The notes beneath the pieces were generated by a model. That model was given only the letters and a program-made list of their open reading frames with translations, was not told where the DNA came from and did no database searches. Both the position numbers and the translations under genes were made by a program. Of a stretch of DNA of 64,000 bases, positions 1 to 8,599 are shown in pieces. The DNA comes from Arthrobacter sp. StoSoilA2 (GTDB lineage Bacteria; Actinomycetota; Actinomycetes; Actinomycetales; Micrococcaceae): contig NZ_AP024643.1 in the NCBI RefSeq assembly GCF_019977195.1, positions 4,588,001 through 4,652,000 of the forward strand. The letters are read 5' to 3'. The stretch's first letter is position 1, and every line of letters begins with the position of its first letter.

Positions 1-328
1 CCAGCACTCCGTGCACGGTGGCCCGAAGTTCATCGTCCGTGCGCCCGTATCCAGTTTCGATGTCGGCAGTTACCGGCAGTTTGGTTGCCCCTACCACCCG
101 CCCGAGCGCCGCCATCGCCAGTCCCCAAGGCACGTGGTCCCCGTCCCGGAAGCCCAGGCTCCAGGAAACTGCCGAGCTTGAGGTAGCTATCGCCGTCGCA
201 CCAGCCTCCTGCACCACGCGGGCGGAAGCCGCGTCCCAGACATTCACCAGGACCAGCGGCGTGGGTCCGGCGTCGTGAAGCTTGTGGAAGAGTTCGGCTT
301 TGGTCACGGATCCCCGGTGCAGTGTCAT
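1..328 (-). CDS. Isocitrate lyase/PEP mutase family protein (N-terminal part)
   Basis: The gene runs off the left edge of the window; only about the first 109 residues are visible, starting MTLHRGSVTKAELF from an ATG at 328. The readable part has LVLVNVWDAASARVVQEAG, an AIATSSSAVSWSLGFRDGD stretch and PVTADIETGYG. These match the N-terminal half of the TIM-barrel of the isocitrate lyase/phosphoenolpyruvate mutase superfamily, where the aspartate of ADIETGYG lies near the metal site. Enzymes of this group cleave or form C-C or C-P bonds next to a carboxylate, and the substrate cannot be told from this fragment. The ribosome binding site is weak. It is divergent from the aminotransferase at 439, with about 110 bp of shared control region. 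Confidence 0.85.
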   Translation of the reverse strand, partial: MTLHRGSVTKAELFHKLHDAGPTPLVLVNVWDAASARVVQEAGATAIATSSSAVSWSLGFRDGDHVPWGLAMAALGRVVGATKLPVTADIETGYGRTDDELRATVHGVL

Positions 329-400
329 AGCTACATTCCAGCCCCTACCGTTCCCGGCGTAAAGGAATCCACGCAAACCGGCGCGTTCTTGAAAACATAT

Positions 401-417
401 GTTGCCTAATTAGCAAC
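401..417. promoter_or_regulatory. Candidate operator, GTTGC-N7-GCAAC
   Basis: An inverted repeat GTTGC (401-405) and GCAAC (413-417) with an AT-rich centre CTAATTA lies 21 bp before the GTG start of the aminotransferase and within the divergent promoter region. TTGC...GCAA with an AT-rich spacer is the usual shape of MarR-type operators, but no regulator gene is adjacent, so the binding protein is unknown. Confidence 0.45.
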
Positions 418-438
418 CTTCAGGAGTATCCTGTCACT

Positions 439-1749
439 GTGACCCACGAAACATTGGATGCCGGCACCAAGCTGCCCGCTGAAGCCATCGACGCCATTGA
501 GCGGGCCGCCACGGCCGCCGCCCACCCGCACGAGGAACTGTTCTCCGCGCGGGCCGCCAACATCAAGCAGTCCGCTGTCCGCGACGTCTTCGATATCTCC
601 ATGCGGCCCGGCCTTGTCTCGCTCGCAGGCGGCAACCCGTACCTGCAGTCGCTGCCGCTGGAAAAGCTTGGCCAGACCGCCGCCAGGATCATCGCCGAAG
701 AAGGGATGACCGCCCTGCAATACGGCGGTGGCCAAGGGACCGCTGAACTGCGCCAGCAAGTCTGCGAGATCATGGCCGCAGAAGGCATCATGGACGCCCA
801 GCCTGAAAACATCGTGATTACTGCTGGTTCCCAGTCAGCGCAGGATGTGGCCACCAAGGTCTTCTGCAATCCCGGCGACGTTGTCCTTGTCGAAAACCCC
901 ACTTACGTCGGTGCCCTGAATACGTTCGAGGCCTACCAGGTGCAGGTGGAGCCAATCGAAATGGACGACGACGGGTTGGTACCTGAACTGCTTGAGGCCA
1001 GGATCGCCGCGCTCCAGTCAGAGGGCAAGAGCATCAAGTTCCTCTATACGATCCCCAACTTCAACAATCCCTCGGGTATCACCCTGGCAGAGTCGCGCAG
1101 GCAGCGGATCGTAGATATATGCCGCAAAGCGAATATCATTGTGCTGGAGGACAACCCCTACGGCCTGCTGCGGTTTGACGGCCACCCGATCGCACCGATG
1201 CGGGCTGCAAATCCCGATGACGTCATCTACCTGGGGTCCTTCTCCAAGATTTTCGCGCCGGGTCTCCGCATTGGCTGGGCCTTGGTGCCCGCCCACCTGC
1301 AGCGTCGGTTCTACCTGGCCTCCGAAGCAGTCACGCTTTGCCCACCGCCCCTGAACCAAATGCTTGTCTCCGCATATTTGCGTGACTACGACTGGCGGGG
1401 GCAAATCGAAACCTACCGCGGCCTGTACGCAGAACGCTGCAAAGCCCTTCTCGGCGCCCTGGACGAATACATGCCAGCGGGGCTCTCGTGGACACGTCCC
1501 GACGGTGGATTCTTCGTCTGGGTCACGTTGCCCCAAAACGTGGACACCTACCCTTTGTTGAAGAAGGCCATCGATGCGGGGGTTGTCTTCATACCCGGCG
1601 CAGCGTTCTCGCCGGCAGATGGCCCATCCAACAAGCTTCGTCTGGCGTTCAGTGCTGTACCGCCGGATACGATTGCCGAAGGCGTACGTCGTCTGGCCCC
1701 TGTTCTCGCAGAGGCCATCAAAGCCAACACTGAAGGAGCATCACTATGA
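439..1749 (+). CDS. PLP-dependent aminotransferase, class I/II (MocR/2-aminoadipate type)
   Basis: This is a 436-residue fold-type I aminotransferase. Visible landmarks are SLAGGNPYLQSLPL near the N-terminus, ALQYGGGQGTAELR, the NFNNPSGIT loop, LEDNPYGLLR and the PLP-lysine segment YLGSFSKIFAPGLRIGW. The pattern fits the group holding 2-aminoadipate aminotransferase LysN and the catalytic half of MocR proteins; no GntR DNA-binding domain is attached. It transfers an amino group between an amino acid and a 2-oxoacid in the cytosol, with the true substrate unknown. The GTG start at 439 follows AGGAG at 422-426. The stop overlaps the start of the UspA gene (ATGA), so the two are likely translationally coupled. 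Confidence 0.9.
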   Translation: MTHETLDAGTKLPAEAIDAIERAATAAAHPHEELFSARAANIKQSAVRDVFDISMRPGLVSLAGGNPYLQSLPLEKLGQTAARIIAEEGMTALQYGGGQGTAELRQQVCEIMAAEGIMDAQPENIVITAGSQSAQDVATKVFCNPGDVVLVENPTYVGALNTFEAYQVQVEPIEMDDDGLVPELLEARIAALQSEGKSIKFLYTIPNFNNPSGITLAESRRQRIVDICRKANIIVLEDNPYGLLRFDGHPIAPMRAANPDDVIYLGSFSKIFAPGLRIGWALVPAHLQRRFYLASEAVTLCPPPLNQMLVSAYLRDYDWRGQIETYRGLYAERCKALLGALDEYMPAGLSWTRPDGGFFVWVTLPQNVDTYPLLKKAIDAGVVFIPGAAFSPADGPSNKLRLAFSAVPPDTIAEGVRRLAPVLAEAIKANTEGASL

Positions 1750-2174
1750 CCGGGGTTGTCATTGTAGGAGTAGACGGTAGCGAGACGGCGATGAGGGCGG
1801 CCAAGGCTGCCCAGCAACTGGCCATCGGGATTGGCGCCAGTCTTCGCGTGGTGAGCGCATTCGATAGCAACAAGACCGAGGTAGTTGAGATCGGGACCGA
1901 TAAATGGATCGTGTCAGACGCTGCCGAAGCCGAAGCCGTCGCCCGCACAGTGGCGGAGCGCCTGGCTGATGAGCGCCTCGAGGTAACGTACTCGGCTGCC
2001 CGCGGCAAACCCGGTGAAGCCTTGGTCAAAGAAGCAGAAATGCTCGAAGCGCGGTTGATCGTGGTGGGCAACCGGCGCATGCAAGGCCTTGGTCGTGTCC
2101 TTGGCAGCGTAGCCAACACAGTGGCCCACAATGCCCCCTGCGATGTCTACATCGCCAAGACCGACCAGCCGTAA
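1746..2174 (+). CDS. Universal stress protein, UspA family
   Basis: This is a single-domain universal stress protein of 142 residues. The N-terminus VIVGVDGSETAMRAAKAA carries the family aspartate. The C-terminal part VVGNRRMQGLGRVLGSVA fits the ATP-binding G-x2-G-x9-G-(S/T) motif, so it probably binds ATP. Such proteins are cytosolic and help survival under starvation or oxidative stress. The ATG overlaps the aminotransferase stop by 4 nt, so both genes are one transcription unit, ended by the hairpin at 2183-2230. Confidence 0.93.
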   Translation: MTGVVIVGVDGSETAMRAAKAAQQLAIGIGASLRVVSAFDSNKTEVVEIGTDKWIVSDAAEAEAVARTVAERLADERLEVTYSAARGKPGEALVKEAEMLEARLIVVGNRRMQGLGRVLGSVANTVAHNAPCDVYIAKTDQP

Positions 2175-2182
2175 GCGACCTG

Positions 2183-2230
2183 AATCACGCCGCCGGGTGG
2201 GGAGCCTCACCCGGCTTTTGGCGTGATTTT
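2183..2230 (+). terminator. Rho-independent terminator of the aminotransferase-UspA unit
   Basis: A long hairpin with outer arms AATCACGCC and GGCGTGATT and an inner stem GCCGGGTG/CACCCGGC is followed by a T run. It begins 9 bp after the UspA stop. Confidence 0.85.
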
Positions 2231-2279
2231 GGCCTGTCCCCCGAAGTCATCGTTATAAAATTGAGATGCCCCCAATGGC

Positions 2280-2657
2280 GTGAGCCATCCTCCATCAACT
2301 GACTTCAGGGGACTTCACTTGCTTACTTTGCAGCCGCGCCAGCGCGTTGGACACGACATCCTGCTTGCCCGCCACGGCAAGAGCATCAGCACGATGCGTT
2401 TTGACCGCGCGAATGACCGCATCATCGCGATGCTCGACGACGGCTCCTGGGACAGCGCCCCCAACATGATTTCCCCCAGCCTGAACATGCCGGAAACTCT
2501 CACCAGCATCATGCGCAAGGACTGGCGGTTCCTCTCCCTTGCCTGCGTCGCAATGATCACCTTCGCAGCCATGGCTATGGGCATCAGCGTGGAGATGGCA
2601 AACCACATGTCCACCACGGAACTTCAGGCATTGCTGGTCAACTACCCCGCGTTCTAA
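2280..2657 (+). CDS. Small hypothetical protein with one membrane helix
   Basis: The frame encodes up to 125 residues from a GTG at 2280. A later ATG at 2395 (MRFDRANDRIIAML) would give an 87-residue product, and neither start has a clear ribosome binding site. The C-terminal half has one hydrophobic segment, RFLSLACVAMITFAAMAMG, flanked by charged residues, so it may be a single-pass membrane protein. I recognise no family. The frame has good actinobacterial codon bias and no competing gene. It is convergent with the PAP2 gene that ends at 2694. Confidence 0.55.
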   Translation: MSHPPSTDFRGLHLLTLQPRQRVGHDILLARHGKSISTMRFDRANDRIIAMLDDGSWDSAPNMISPSLNMPETLTSIMRKDWRFLSLACVAMITFAAMAMGISVEMANHMSTTELQALLVNYPAF

Positions 2658-2693
2658 AGCGGGGCCGCCCTTACAGCAGGTGCTGGCCTGGCC

Positions 2694-3305
2694 TCAGAGC
2701 ATCCACTCCCGCAGCAGCCACCACAAACCCGCGATGACGGTACCGCCGAACAAAGACCCGGCGACGACTTGACCGAGCGTATGGGCGCGAAGCACCACCC
2801 GCGACCACCCCACGGCCGGAACAATCACCAACACGGGCAGCCAAGCTGGCCCAAACATCAAAACGGTAATGACTGCAGCGGCTGCGATGGCCGAAGCGTG
2901 TCCACTCATCTTCCAAAAAGCACTCACCACCGCAAGAACGGCAATGCCTCCGAGCAGCGCAATGATCATCAGTGAAACGCTCGTCGGACCCCTGATCAGC
3001 TGGAGCACCCCCACGCCCGCCAGCACGGAAATCAAGGCAAGCAACAGCAACGGTGGCCGCTGCCGGCGGTCGCTGACATGATGATCGGTGATTCTGCCCA
3101 GCCTGACCATCACCAGCACGTACGCCAACGGCAGGACACAGACGAAGAGAGCTCCCAGCAGCCCAAAACCCATGGTCCCGGGAAAGCCGGGTTCGATAGC
3201 CGGACTGATCAACAGGAGAGCCGTCACTACGATGGGCGGCTGGAAGGCTTCCGTCAGGACCCGGGCAACAACGGGCCAGGGTCCTGACAGCAACCGGACA
3301 GGCAC
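2694..3305 (-). CDS. PAP2-family membrane phosphatase-like protein
   Basis: About 203 residues from the GTG at 3305. The open frame continues upstream into the E2 gene, so the start is uncertain; a GTG at 3329 is an alternative. Several hydrophobic helices are visible. Motif 2 is seen as KMSGHAS and motif 3 as SRVVLRAHTLGQVVAG, which supply the catalytic His residues of the phosphatidic acid phosphatase type 2 superfamily. Motif 1 (K-x6-RP) is only partly kept, as SDRRQRPP after VRLGRITDHH. Substrates of the family are lipid phosphates such as undecaprenyl or phosphatidyl-glycerol phosphates at the membrane. It lies directly downstream of the E2 gene on the same strand and may be read through from it. 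Confidence 0.8.
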   Translation of the reverse strand: MPVRLLSGPWPVVARVLTEAFQPPIVVTALLLISPAIEPGFPGTMGFGLLGALFVCVLPLAYVLVMVRLGRITDHHVSDRRQRPPLLLLALISVLAGVGVLQLIRGPTSVSLMIIALLGGIAVLAVVSAFWKMSGHASAIAAAAVITVLMFGPAWLPVLVIVPAVGWSRVVLRAHTLGQVVAGSLFGGTVIAGLWWLLREWML

Positions 3306-3369
3306 ATGACCAGAGTTGCCAGAAGCCACAGCGGTGTTCGACCCTGAAGCCGCCGTGTTGGCGGCCGGG

Positions 3370-3402
3370 CGATCAGTCAAGCAACGGCGATCAGTCAAGC
3401 AA
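3370..3402. repeat. 15-bp direct repeat at the E2 3' end
   Basis: CGATCAGTCAAGCAA occurs at 3370-3384 and again at 3388-3402, 18 bp apart. The right copy contains the E2 stop codon and its last codons; the left copy lies just past the stop. It looks like a small local duplication of the end of the gene. Confidence 0.85.
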
Positions 3403-4977
3403 TAGGGCCGGTTCTTCAAGGATGGCAGCCACATCGGCCATGAAGCGGGCCGAGAGGTCGCCGTCCACCACCCGGTGGTCAAAGGAGCCACCCAGCGTGG
3501 TGATCCACCGCGGAATCACTTCCCCGTCCAAAACCCACGGCTTTTGCTTGATGGTTCCAAACGCAATGATGGCAACCTCGCCCGGGTTGATGATGGGCGT
3601 ACCCGTATCAATGCCAAGCGCACCGATGTTGGTGATGGTCAGGCTGCCGCCCTGCATCTCGGCGGGCTGCGTCTTGCCCGCCCGGGCCTTGGTGGCGAGA
3701 TCGTTCAGGGCGAGGGCCAGCTCCTTGAGGGAGAGGTCCTGTGCGTCTTTGATATTGGGCACCATCAAGCCACGTGGTGTTGCAGCTGCAATGCCCAGGT
3801 TCATGAAGTGCTTGATCTGGATCTCCGCACCGCCGTTGCCATCAGCGTTCTCCACCCACGTGGCGTTGACACTGGGGTTCCGCGCGGCCGCCCAAATGAC
3901 TGCCTTGGCCAAAATAAGCAGCGGGGATACCTTGATTCCCTCGAAGTCCCGCGAAACCTTGAGCCGCTTGACGAACTCCATGGTCCGGCTCGCATCGACG
4001 TCAACAAAGATGCTGACGTGCGGTGCCGTGAACGCGGACTCCACCATGGCCTTGGCGGTCGCCTTACGCACACCCTTAACGGGTACGCGCTCGATCCTCT
4101 GGTCCTGCGGCTTCTTGGAAGCACCCCAGAAAGACTCCGCCTGATCCAGCTCAGCGTCACGCTGCGCCTGATAGCTGACCAGGTCCTCGCGGGTCACCTC
4201 GCCGCGCTGTCCCGTGGCTACGACGTCGGCAAGGTCAATGCCGAGATCGCGGGCGAACTTGCGCACCGGCGGCTTCGCCAGGACTTTGTTGACGAGCCCG
4301 CTGATGGTGCCGCTGATGGCGGCACCGCGTGATGCGGCGGTCTGGGCCGTTGATACTCCCTGCGCTGTGCCTTCTGGCGTCGTGACTTCCGGCGCTTGGG
4401 TGACCGGCGCATGGGTGACCTGCGCGACGGCGGCACGTGCCGCCGTCGGGCGATGAGGCACCGGCGCCTGGGCTGCTTGGGCAGCCAGAACCGCTTGGTG
4501 GTCCTGGACTGTACCTTCGGCGTTTTCGGCGACCGTAGTTGCCTCGCCAGCACCGGCTGGACGCTTGCGCGCACGGCGCTTCACGGCGTCGGCTTTGGGG
4601 CCGGAACCCACCAGCGGCCCGCCTGCCGGGCCGTTTTCGCCGTTGTCGGTATCAGCGGGAAGCTTGCCGTAGAGAGGGGCATCGGCCGCGGGAGCCGACG
4701 CCGGAGCCTGGGTCACCGGTCCTGCGTCCCCGGGCTGGTTGTCCGAAACGGCGATGATTGCCGTGCCGACCTCCACCGTGATGCCTTCTTCGACCAACAG
4801 CTCGGTGACCGTTCCGGCGAAGGGCGAAGGGAGCTCAACGAGCGATTTCGCTGTCTCGATCTCGCACAGGACGTCGTTGATTGCAACGGTGTCGCCGGGC
4901 TTGACTTTCCAAGCCACTACCTCGGCCTCGGTCAGGCCTTCGCCGACGTCCGGCAGGTTGAATTTCTTTACAGTCAC
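3391..4977 (-). CDS. bkdC: Dihydrolipoamide acyltransferase (E2) of a 2-oxoacid dehydrogenase complex
   Basis: A 528-residue E2. Residues 1-80 form a lipoyl domain with ETAKSLVEL, lipoyl lysine K44. A long Ala/Pro-rich linker (about 85-230) follows, then a peripheral subunit-binding domain near 234-269 (KPPVRKFARDLGIDLADV) and the catalytic acyltransferase domain ending in SFDHRVVDGD (His501, Asp505). It passes the acyl group from lipoate to CoA and forms the complex core. The GTG start at 4977 follows GAGG. It is downstream of E1alpha and E1beta in one operon. The heterotetrameric E1 type suggests a branched-chain 2-oxoacid dehydrogenase rather than AceE-type pyruvate dehydrogenase. No lipoamide dehydrogenase gene is present, so E3 must come from elsewhere. 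Confidence 0.93.
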   Translation of the reverse strand: MTVKKFNLPDVGEGLTEAEVVAWKVKPGDTVAINDVLCEIETAKSLVELPSPFAGTVTELLVEEGITVEVGTAIIAVSDNQPGDAGPVTQAPASAPAADAPLYGKLPADTDNGENGPAGGPLVGSGPKADAVKRRARKRPAGAGEATTVAENAEGTVQDHQAVLAAQAAQAPVPHRPTAARAAVAQVTHAPVTQAPEVTTPEGTAQGVSTAQTAASRGAAISGTISGLVNKVLAKPPVRKFARDLGIDLADVVATGQRGEVTREDLVSYQAQRDAELDQAESFWGASKKPQDQRIERVPVKGVRKATAKAMVESAFTAPHVSIFVDVDASRTMEFVKRLKVSRDFEGIKVSPLLILAKAVIWAAARNPSVNATWVENADGNGGAEIQIKHFMNLGIAAATPRGLMVPNIKDAQDLSLKELALALNDLATKARAGKTQPAEMQGGSLTITNIGALGIDTGTPIINPGEVAIIAFGTIKQKPWVLDGEVIPRWITTLGGSFDHRVVDGDLSARFMADVAAILEEPALLLD

Positions 4978-5032
4978 GGTGGTCCTCGATTTCCGTCTGC
5001 CCGGCTGTGGAGCCGGACTGGATCAGGGCGGT

Positions 5033-6013
5033 TTAGTAAGCCAGGGAGCGGTCGAGCGCTTCGAGGATCTTGTCGATATCCGGCAAGTAGTCCTCTTCAA
5101 CCTTGGCCACGGGATACGGCATGTGGAAACCGCCAACGCGGATCACAGGGGCTTCAAGGTGCAGGAACGCCCGTTCGCTGATCCGGGCGGCGATTTCTCC
5201 GCCGATGCCACCGAACGTGGGTGCTTCGTGGGCGACGATCAGCCGGCCGGTCTTCTTGACCGACTCCTCAACGGTGTCGAAATCCACAGGCGAGATGGAA
5301 CGGAGGTCGATGACCTCGATGCTGCGTCCATCCTCAATTGCGGCGTTTGCTGCAGCAAGGGCAACCGGAACCAACGGCCCGTAAGCCACAATCGTGGCGT
5401 CCGTACCTTCACGGACCACGTGCGCTTTGAACGGGTCTTCTGATAGACCGGCATTCTCAACATCCACCTCGCCTTTGAGCCAGTAGCGGCGCTTGGGCTC
5501 GAAGAAGATCACGGGGTCCTGGCACTCAATAGCCTTCTGGATCATCCAATAAGCATCGTGCGCGTTGGACGGCGAAATGATACGGAGGCCGGCGGTGTGG
5601 GCGAACAACGCTTCCGGGGATTCGGAGTGATGCTCGATGGAACCGATGCCGCCACCGTACGGGATCCGAATAACCACAGGAACAGTCAGGCGGCCATGGC
5701 TGCGGGCATGGATCTTGGCCAACTGCGTGGTGATCTGGTTGAAAGCCGGATAGACGAAGCCATCAAACTGGATCTCGCACACCGGAAAGTAGCCACGCAA
5801 AGCGAGCCCAATAGCGGTACCAACAATGCCGGACTCAGCCAGCGGGCTATCGACGACCCGGTCCGCCCCGAATTCCTTGATCAGGCCGTCCGTCACCCGG
5901 TAAACACCACCGAGGTGCCCGATGTCCTCGCCCATCAAGAGGGACTTGGGGTTGCTCTTCAGCGATGCGCGGAGACCTTCGTTGATGGCCTTTGCAATGG
6001 TCATTGTTGCCAT
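5033..6013 (-). CDS. bkdB: 2-oxoacid dehydrogenase E1 component, beta subunit
   Basis: A 326-residue transketolase-like beta subunit. Typical segments are GEDIGHLGGVYRVTDGL, DSPLAESGIVGTAIGLA, EIQFDGFVYPAFNQ and IPYGGGIGSIEHHSES, with the C-terminal transketolase domain from about residue 200. With the alpha subunit it decarboxylates 2-oxoacids and loads the acyl group on E2 lipoate. The ATG at 6013 shares one base with the E1alpha stop (TGATG), a sign of tight translational coupling. Choice between branched-chain and pyruvate substrate is by inference only. Confidence 0.93.
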   Translation of the reverse strand: MATMTIAKAINEGLRASLKSNPKSLLMGEDIGHLGGVYRVTDGLIKEFGADRVVDSPLAESGIVGTAIGLALRGYFPVCEIQFDGFVYPAFNQITTQLAKIHARSHGRLTVPVVIRIPYGGGIGSIEHHSESPEALFAHTAGLRIISPSNAHDAYWMIQKAIECQDPVIFFEPKRRYWLKGEVDVENAGLSEDPFKAHVVREGTDATIVAYGPLVPVALAAANAAIEDGRSIEVIDLRSISPVDFDTVEESVKKTGRLIVAHEAPTFGGIGGEIAARISERAFLHLEAPVIRVGGFHMPYPVAKVEEDYLPDIDKILEALDRSLAY

Positions 6014-7206
6014 CAGTTAGCTGCCTCCTGGTCGGCTTCGAAGCCTGCCGAATATTCTTCGAACCACGCCTGTTCCTCCGCAATCAGCGGGTGTGCTTCG
6101 GCGTAGACGTTGGCGAAGGAATCCCGGATGTCCGGCACCTCAAGGCCATGCGTAGTGCTGCGGACATACTTGGCCAGCTCATCGCCGTCGGCCTGCACCT
6201 GCTCGAAGAAGGCCTCATCGGCGAGCCCCTCCGTACGCAGGTATTTCTCCAAACGCTCCAGCGGATCCTTCTCACGCCACGCGGCTTCTTCAGCCAGTTC
6301 GCGGTACTTGGTGGGGTCGTCCGCTGTGGTGTGTGCGCCAACCCGGTAGGTGTAAGCCTCGATGAGCACCGGGCCCCTGCCTTCACGGGCATGCTCAAGG
6401 GCCCATTCAGTGACGGCGTGGACGGCAATGACGTCGTTTCCGTCCACACGGATTCCCGGGAAACCGTAGCCCTTGGCACGGTTGGCCAACGGGACCTTGG
6501 TCTGGACTTCCGTAGGCACGGAGATGGCCCAGTGATTGTTCTGGCAGAAGAAGACAACCGGGGCATCGTAGGAGGCAGCGAAAACCATCGATTCGTGGAC
6601 GTCGCCTTCGGAGCTGGCGCCGTCACCGAAGTAGGCAATCACCGCAGCCTTGGGATCATTGGAATCACCGGCAACCGCGAGCTTCTGGTCCCGCTGGATG
6701 CCCATGGCGTAGCCCACGGCGTGAAGCGTTTGGGCGGCCAGGACCAGGGTGTAGAGGTGGAAGTTGTTCCCCCGCGGGTCCCAGCCTCCATTGGAGACTC
6801 CGCGGAACTGCTTCAACAATTCGGCCAGGTCCACGTTTCGCACCAGTGCGACACCGTGTTCACGATAAGTGGGGAAAATGTAGTCCTGCGGCTGGCTGGC
6901 GTGGGCCGAGCCTATCTGGGCGGCCTCCTGACCGGTCAGGGGCACCCACAGTGCGAGTTCGCCTTGGCGCTGCAGAGCAGTAGCTTCCTGGTCAAACCGG
7001 CGGATTCTGGCCATGTCGGCATAAAAGACGCGGAGCTTTTCGGGGTCTATCCGCTTGGCATAGTCAGAGAAGACGGGATCGGTGCCTAGCTTTCCGTCAG
7101 GGCCGAGCAACTGGACCATCTCTACGGGTTCACCCGAGGCAGCTACAGCCGCTGAGGTTGCCGCCAGAGTTTCATCGGTCCCGGGGGGCAGTTGTGTCGA
7201 GCCCAT
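6013..7206 (-). CDS. bkdA: 2-oxoacid dehydrogenase E1 component, alpha subunit
   Basis: A 397-residue E1 alpha subunit starting MGSTQLPPG at 7206, where AAGGAGA sits about 6 bp upstream; the open frame extends to 7242 without such a site. The thiamine diphosphate motif is clear: GDGASSEGD (194-196) to QNN (223-224), with 26 residues between. FPTYREHGVAL and YRVGAHTTADDPTKYR are also typical of branched-chain E1alpha, the latter being the phosphorylation-loop region. It is the first gene of the operon E1alpha-E1beta-E2. A perfect 42-bp palindrome lies 51 bp before the start and is the likely control site. Confidence 0.94.
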   Translation of the reverse strand: MGSTQLPPGTDETLAATSAAVAASGEPVEMVQLLGPDGKLGTDPVFSDYAKRIDPEKLRVFYADMARIRRFDQEATALQRQGELALWVPLTGQEAAQIGSAHASQPQDYIFPTYREHGVALVRNVDLAELLKQFRGVSNGGWDPRGNNFHLYTLVLAAQTLHAVGYAMGIQRDQKLAVAGDSNDPKAAVIAYFGDGASSEGDVHESMVFAASYDAPVVFFCQNNHWAISVPTEVQTKVPLANRAKGYGFPGIRVDGNDVIAVHAVTEWALEHAREGRGPVLIEAYTYRVGAHTTADDPTKYRELAEEAAWREKDPLERLEKYLRTEGLADEAFFEQVQADGDELAKYVRSTTHGLEVPDIRDSFANVYAEAHPLIAEEQAWFEEYSAGFEADQEAAN

Positions 7207-7256
7207 TCCGTCTCCTTGCTTGCCGCAGCTAGTGCCGGGCAATGTCTGTCGCTGGG

Positions 7257-7298
7257 ATATATGCCCATTCCGGAATGCATTCCGGAATGGGCATATAT
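7257..7298. promoter_or_regulatory. 42-bp perfect palindrome, probable operator of the 2-oxoacid dehydrogenase operon
   Basis: Positions 7257-7277 are the exact reverse complement of 7278-7298 with no loop. The core is two abutting copies of CATTCCGGAATG (7266-7277 and 7278-7289), each itself a perfect palindrome, flanked by ATATATGCC and its complement. It sits upstream of E1alpha and downstream of the aminotransferase gene on the same strand. No T-run follows on the minus strand, so a repressor or activator site is more likely than a terminator. Confidence 0.75.
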
Positions 7299-7355
7299 TT
7301 TGGCTTTCGTCCTTACTTTATCGGCAGTAAGTAGCGTAGGCGCATTTGTTAACCG

Positions 7356-8474
7356 CTAGGAACTGTGCGGAGCCTTTGTATAACCTGCACAGAGTTTCAG
7401 GAACCGTGTATTGGCTTCCACTTCGCCGATACTGACCCGCACTCCCTCGTTTCCGAAGGCCCGGACAGACAAGGCCTGCTCGGCTGCCAACGCTGCAAAC
7501 TCGCCACTGTTCGCACCCAGGTTCAACCAAACGAAGTTCCCTTGGGCTTCCGGCACGAACCATCCGAGATCTCGAAGACCCGAAGTGACGCGGTCTCTCT
7601 CGTCCACCAGGCTTTGTACCCTTTCGACAACCTGGTCGAAATTCTCAAGGGATGTAATCGCGGCGCGCTCTGCAATTTGCGAAACGGCGAAAGGTGTAGC
7701 CGTGACGCGAAGGTGCTGGGTGAGCTGCGGGCCGGAAACGCTGTAGCCAACGCGCAGTCCCGCCAGCCCGTGGGCTTTGGAGAAAGTCCTCAGCACAACG
7801 ACATTGGGGTATTTCCGGTAGAGCTTGATCCCGTCTACAGCAGCCTGGTCGCGGACGAATTCCTGGTACGCCTCATCGATCACCACCACCACGTTGGGTG
7901 GCACCGACTGGATGAAACGCTCCGTTTCCTCAGCCGTGAGGATGGGTCCCGTGGGGTTGTTCGGGGTGCAGAGCAAGATCACCTTGGTGCGCACCGTCAC
8001 CGCTGCGGCCATGGTTTCGAGATCGTGACGGCCATCCGGAAGCAACGGGATCTGCACGCTGGCCGCCCCGGCAAGGCCCACACAAATGGGGTAAGCCTCG
8101 AAGGAGCGCCAGGCGTAGATCACCTCGTCCGACTTGCCGTCATCATTCTGGCCCGCAAAAGTGGCAAGAATCTGGTTGAGTGCGCCGAGGCTTCCTGCAC
8201 CGGTGACGACGTCGTCAGCGGGGACGTCCAGGAAACCAGCCAAAGCATTGCGCAATTTGGTTGCCAGGGGGTCTGGGTATCGGTTGATGTCAGTCTGGTC
8301 TGCGATGGCCTGCAACACTGCAGGGATCGGAGGCAGCGGGTTTTCATTGGACGACAATTTGTAGCTGGTGAGGCCCTCAATCGCAGCGGGGGGTTTACCA
8401 GCCGCGTACTTGGGGAGCCTGTCCACGACCGGTCGAGGGAGTACGCCCTCCGGTGCGTTGTCAGTAGTAGTCAT
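7356..8474 (-). CDS. pat: Aromatic amino acid/histidinol-phosphate aminotransferase (HisC/Pat type)
   Basis: 372 residues from MTTTDNAPEGV at 8474; the open frame goes on to 8525 but that extension is unlike the family. Motifs are KLSSNENPLPP, NRYPDPLATKLR, VTGAGSLGALNQ, CTPNNPTGP, VIDEAYQEFV and the PLP-lysine segment RTFSKAHGLAGLRVGYS. The WRSFEAYP segment and overall pattern resemble mycobacterial Pat/HisC2, which transaminates aromatic 2-oxoacids, so this may not be the main histidine-pathway enzyme. No other his gene is near. It lies upstream of the 2-oxoacid dehydrogenase operon but is parted from it by the 42-bp palindrome. Confidence 0.9.
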   Translation of the reverse strand: MTTTDNAPEGVLPRPVVDRLPKYAAGKPPAAIEGLTSYKLSSNENPLPPIPAVLQAIADQTDINRYPDPLATKLRNALAGFLDVPADDVVTGAGSLGALNQILATFAGQNDDGKSDEVIYAWRSFEAYPICVGLAGAASVQIPLLPDGRHDLETMAAAVTVRTKVILLCTPNNPTGPILTAEETERFIQSVPPNVVVVIDEAYQEFVRDQAAVDGIKLYRKYPNVVVLRTFSKAHGLAGLRVGYSVSGPQLTQHLRVTATPFAVSQIAERAAITSLENFDQVVERVQSLVDERDRVTSGLRDLGWFVPEAQGNFVWLNLGANSGEFAALAAEQALSVRAFGNEGVRVSIGEVEANTRFLKLCAGYTKAPHSS

Positions 8475-8599
8475 GGATTCAAGCCTACTTGTACCCCTGC
8501 GGCGTTTGGGTGTTCTCCCGCCCAACCTTCATCCTCCTCAAGTTCCTTCTCCTAGTAATGTCCCAGCCGAGCCACAGACGAGTGTGAAAGCATGGGCGC

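Noticed and set aside
7257..7298. Palindrome as a terminator of the pat gene
   Set aside because: No T-run follows on the minus strand, and the perfect loopless symmetry suits a protein site.
7365..8555. 396-residue plus-strand frame opposite the pat gene
   Set aside because: Shadow of a clear aminotransferase gene.
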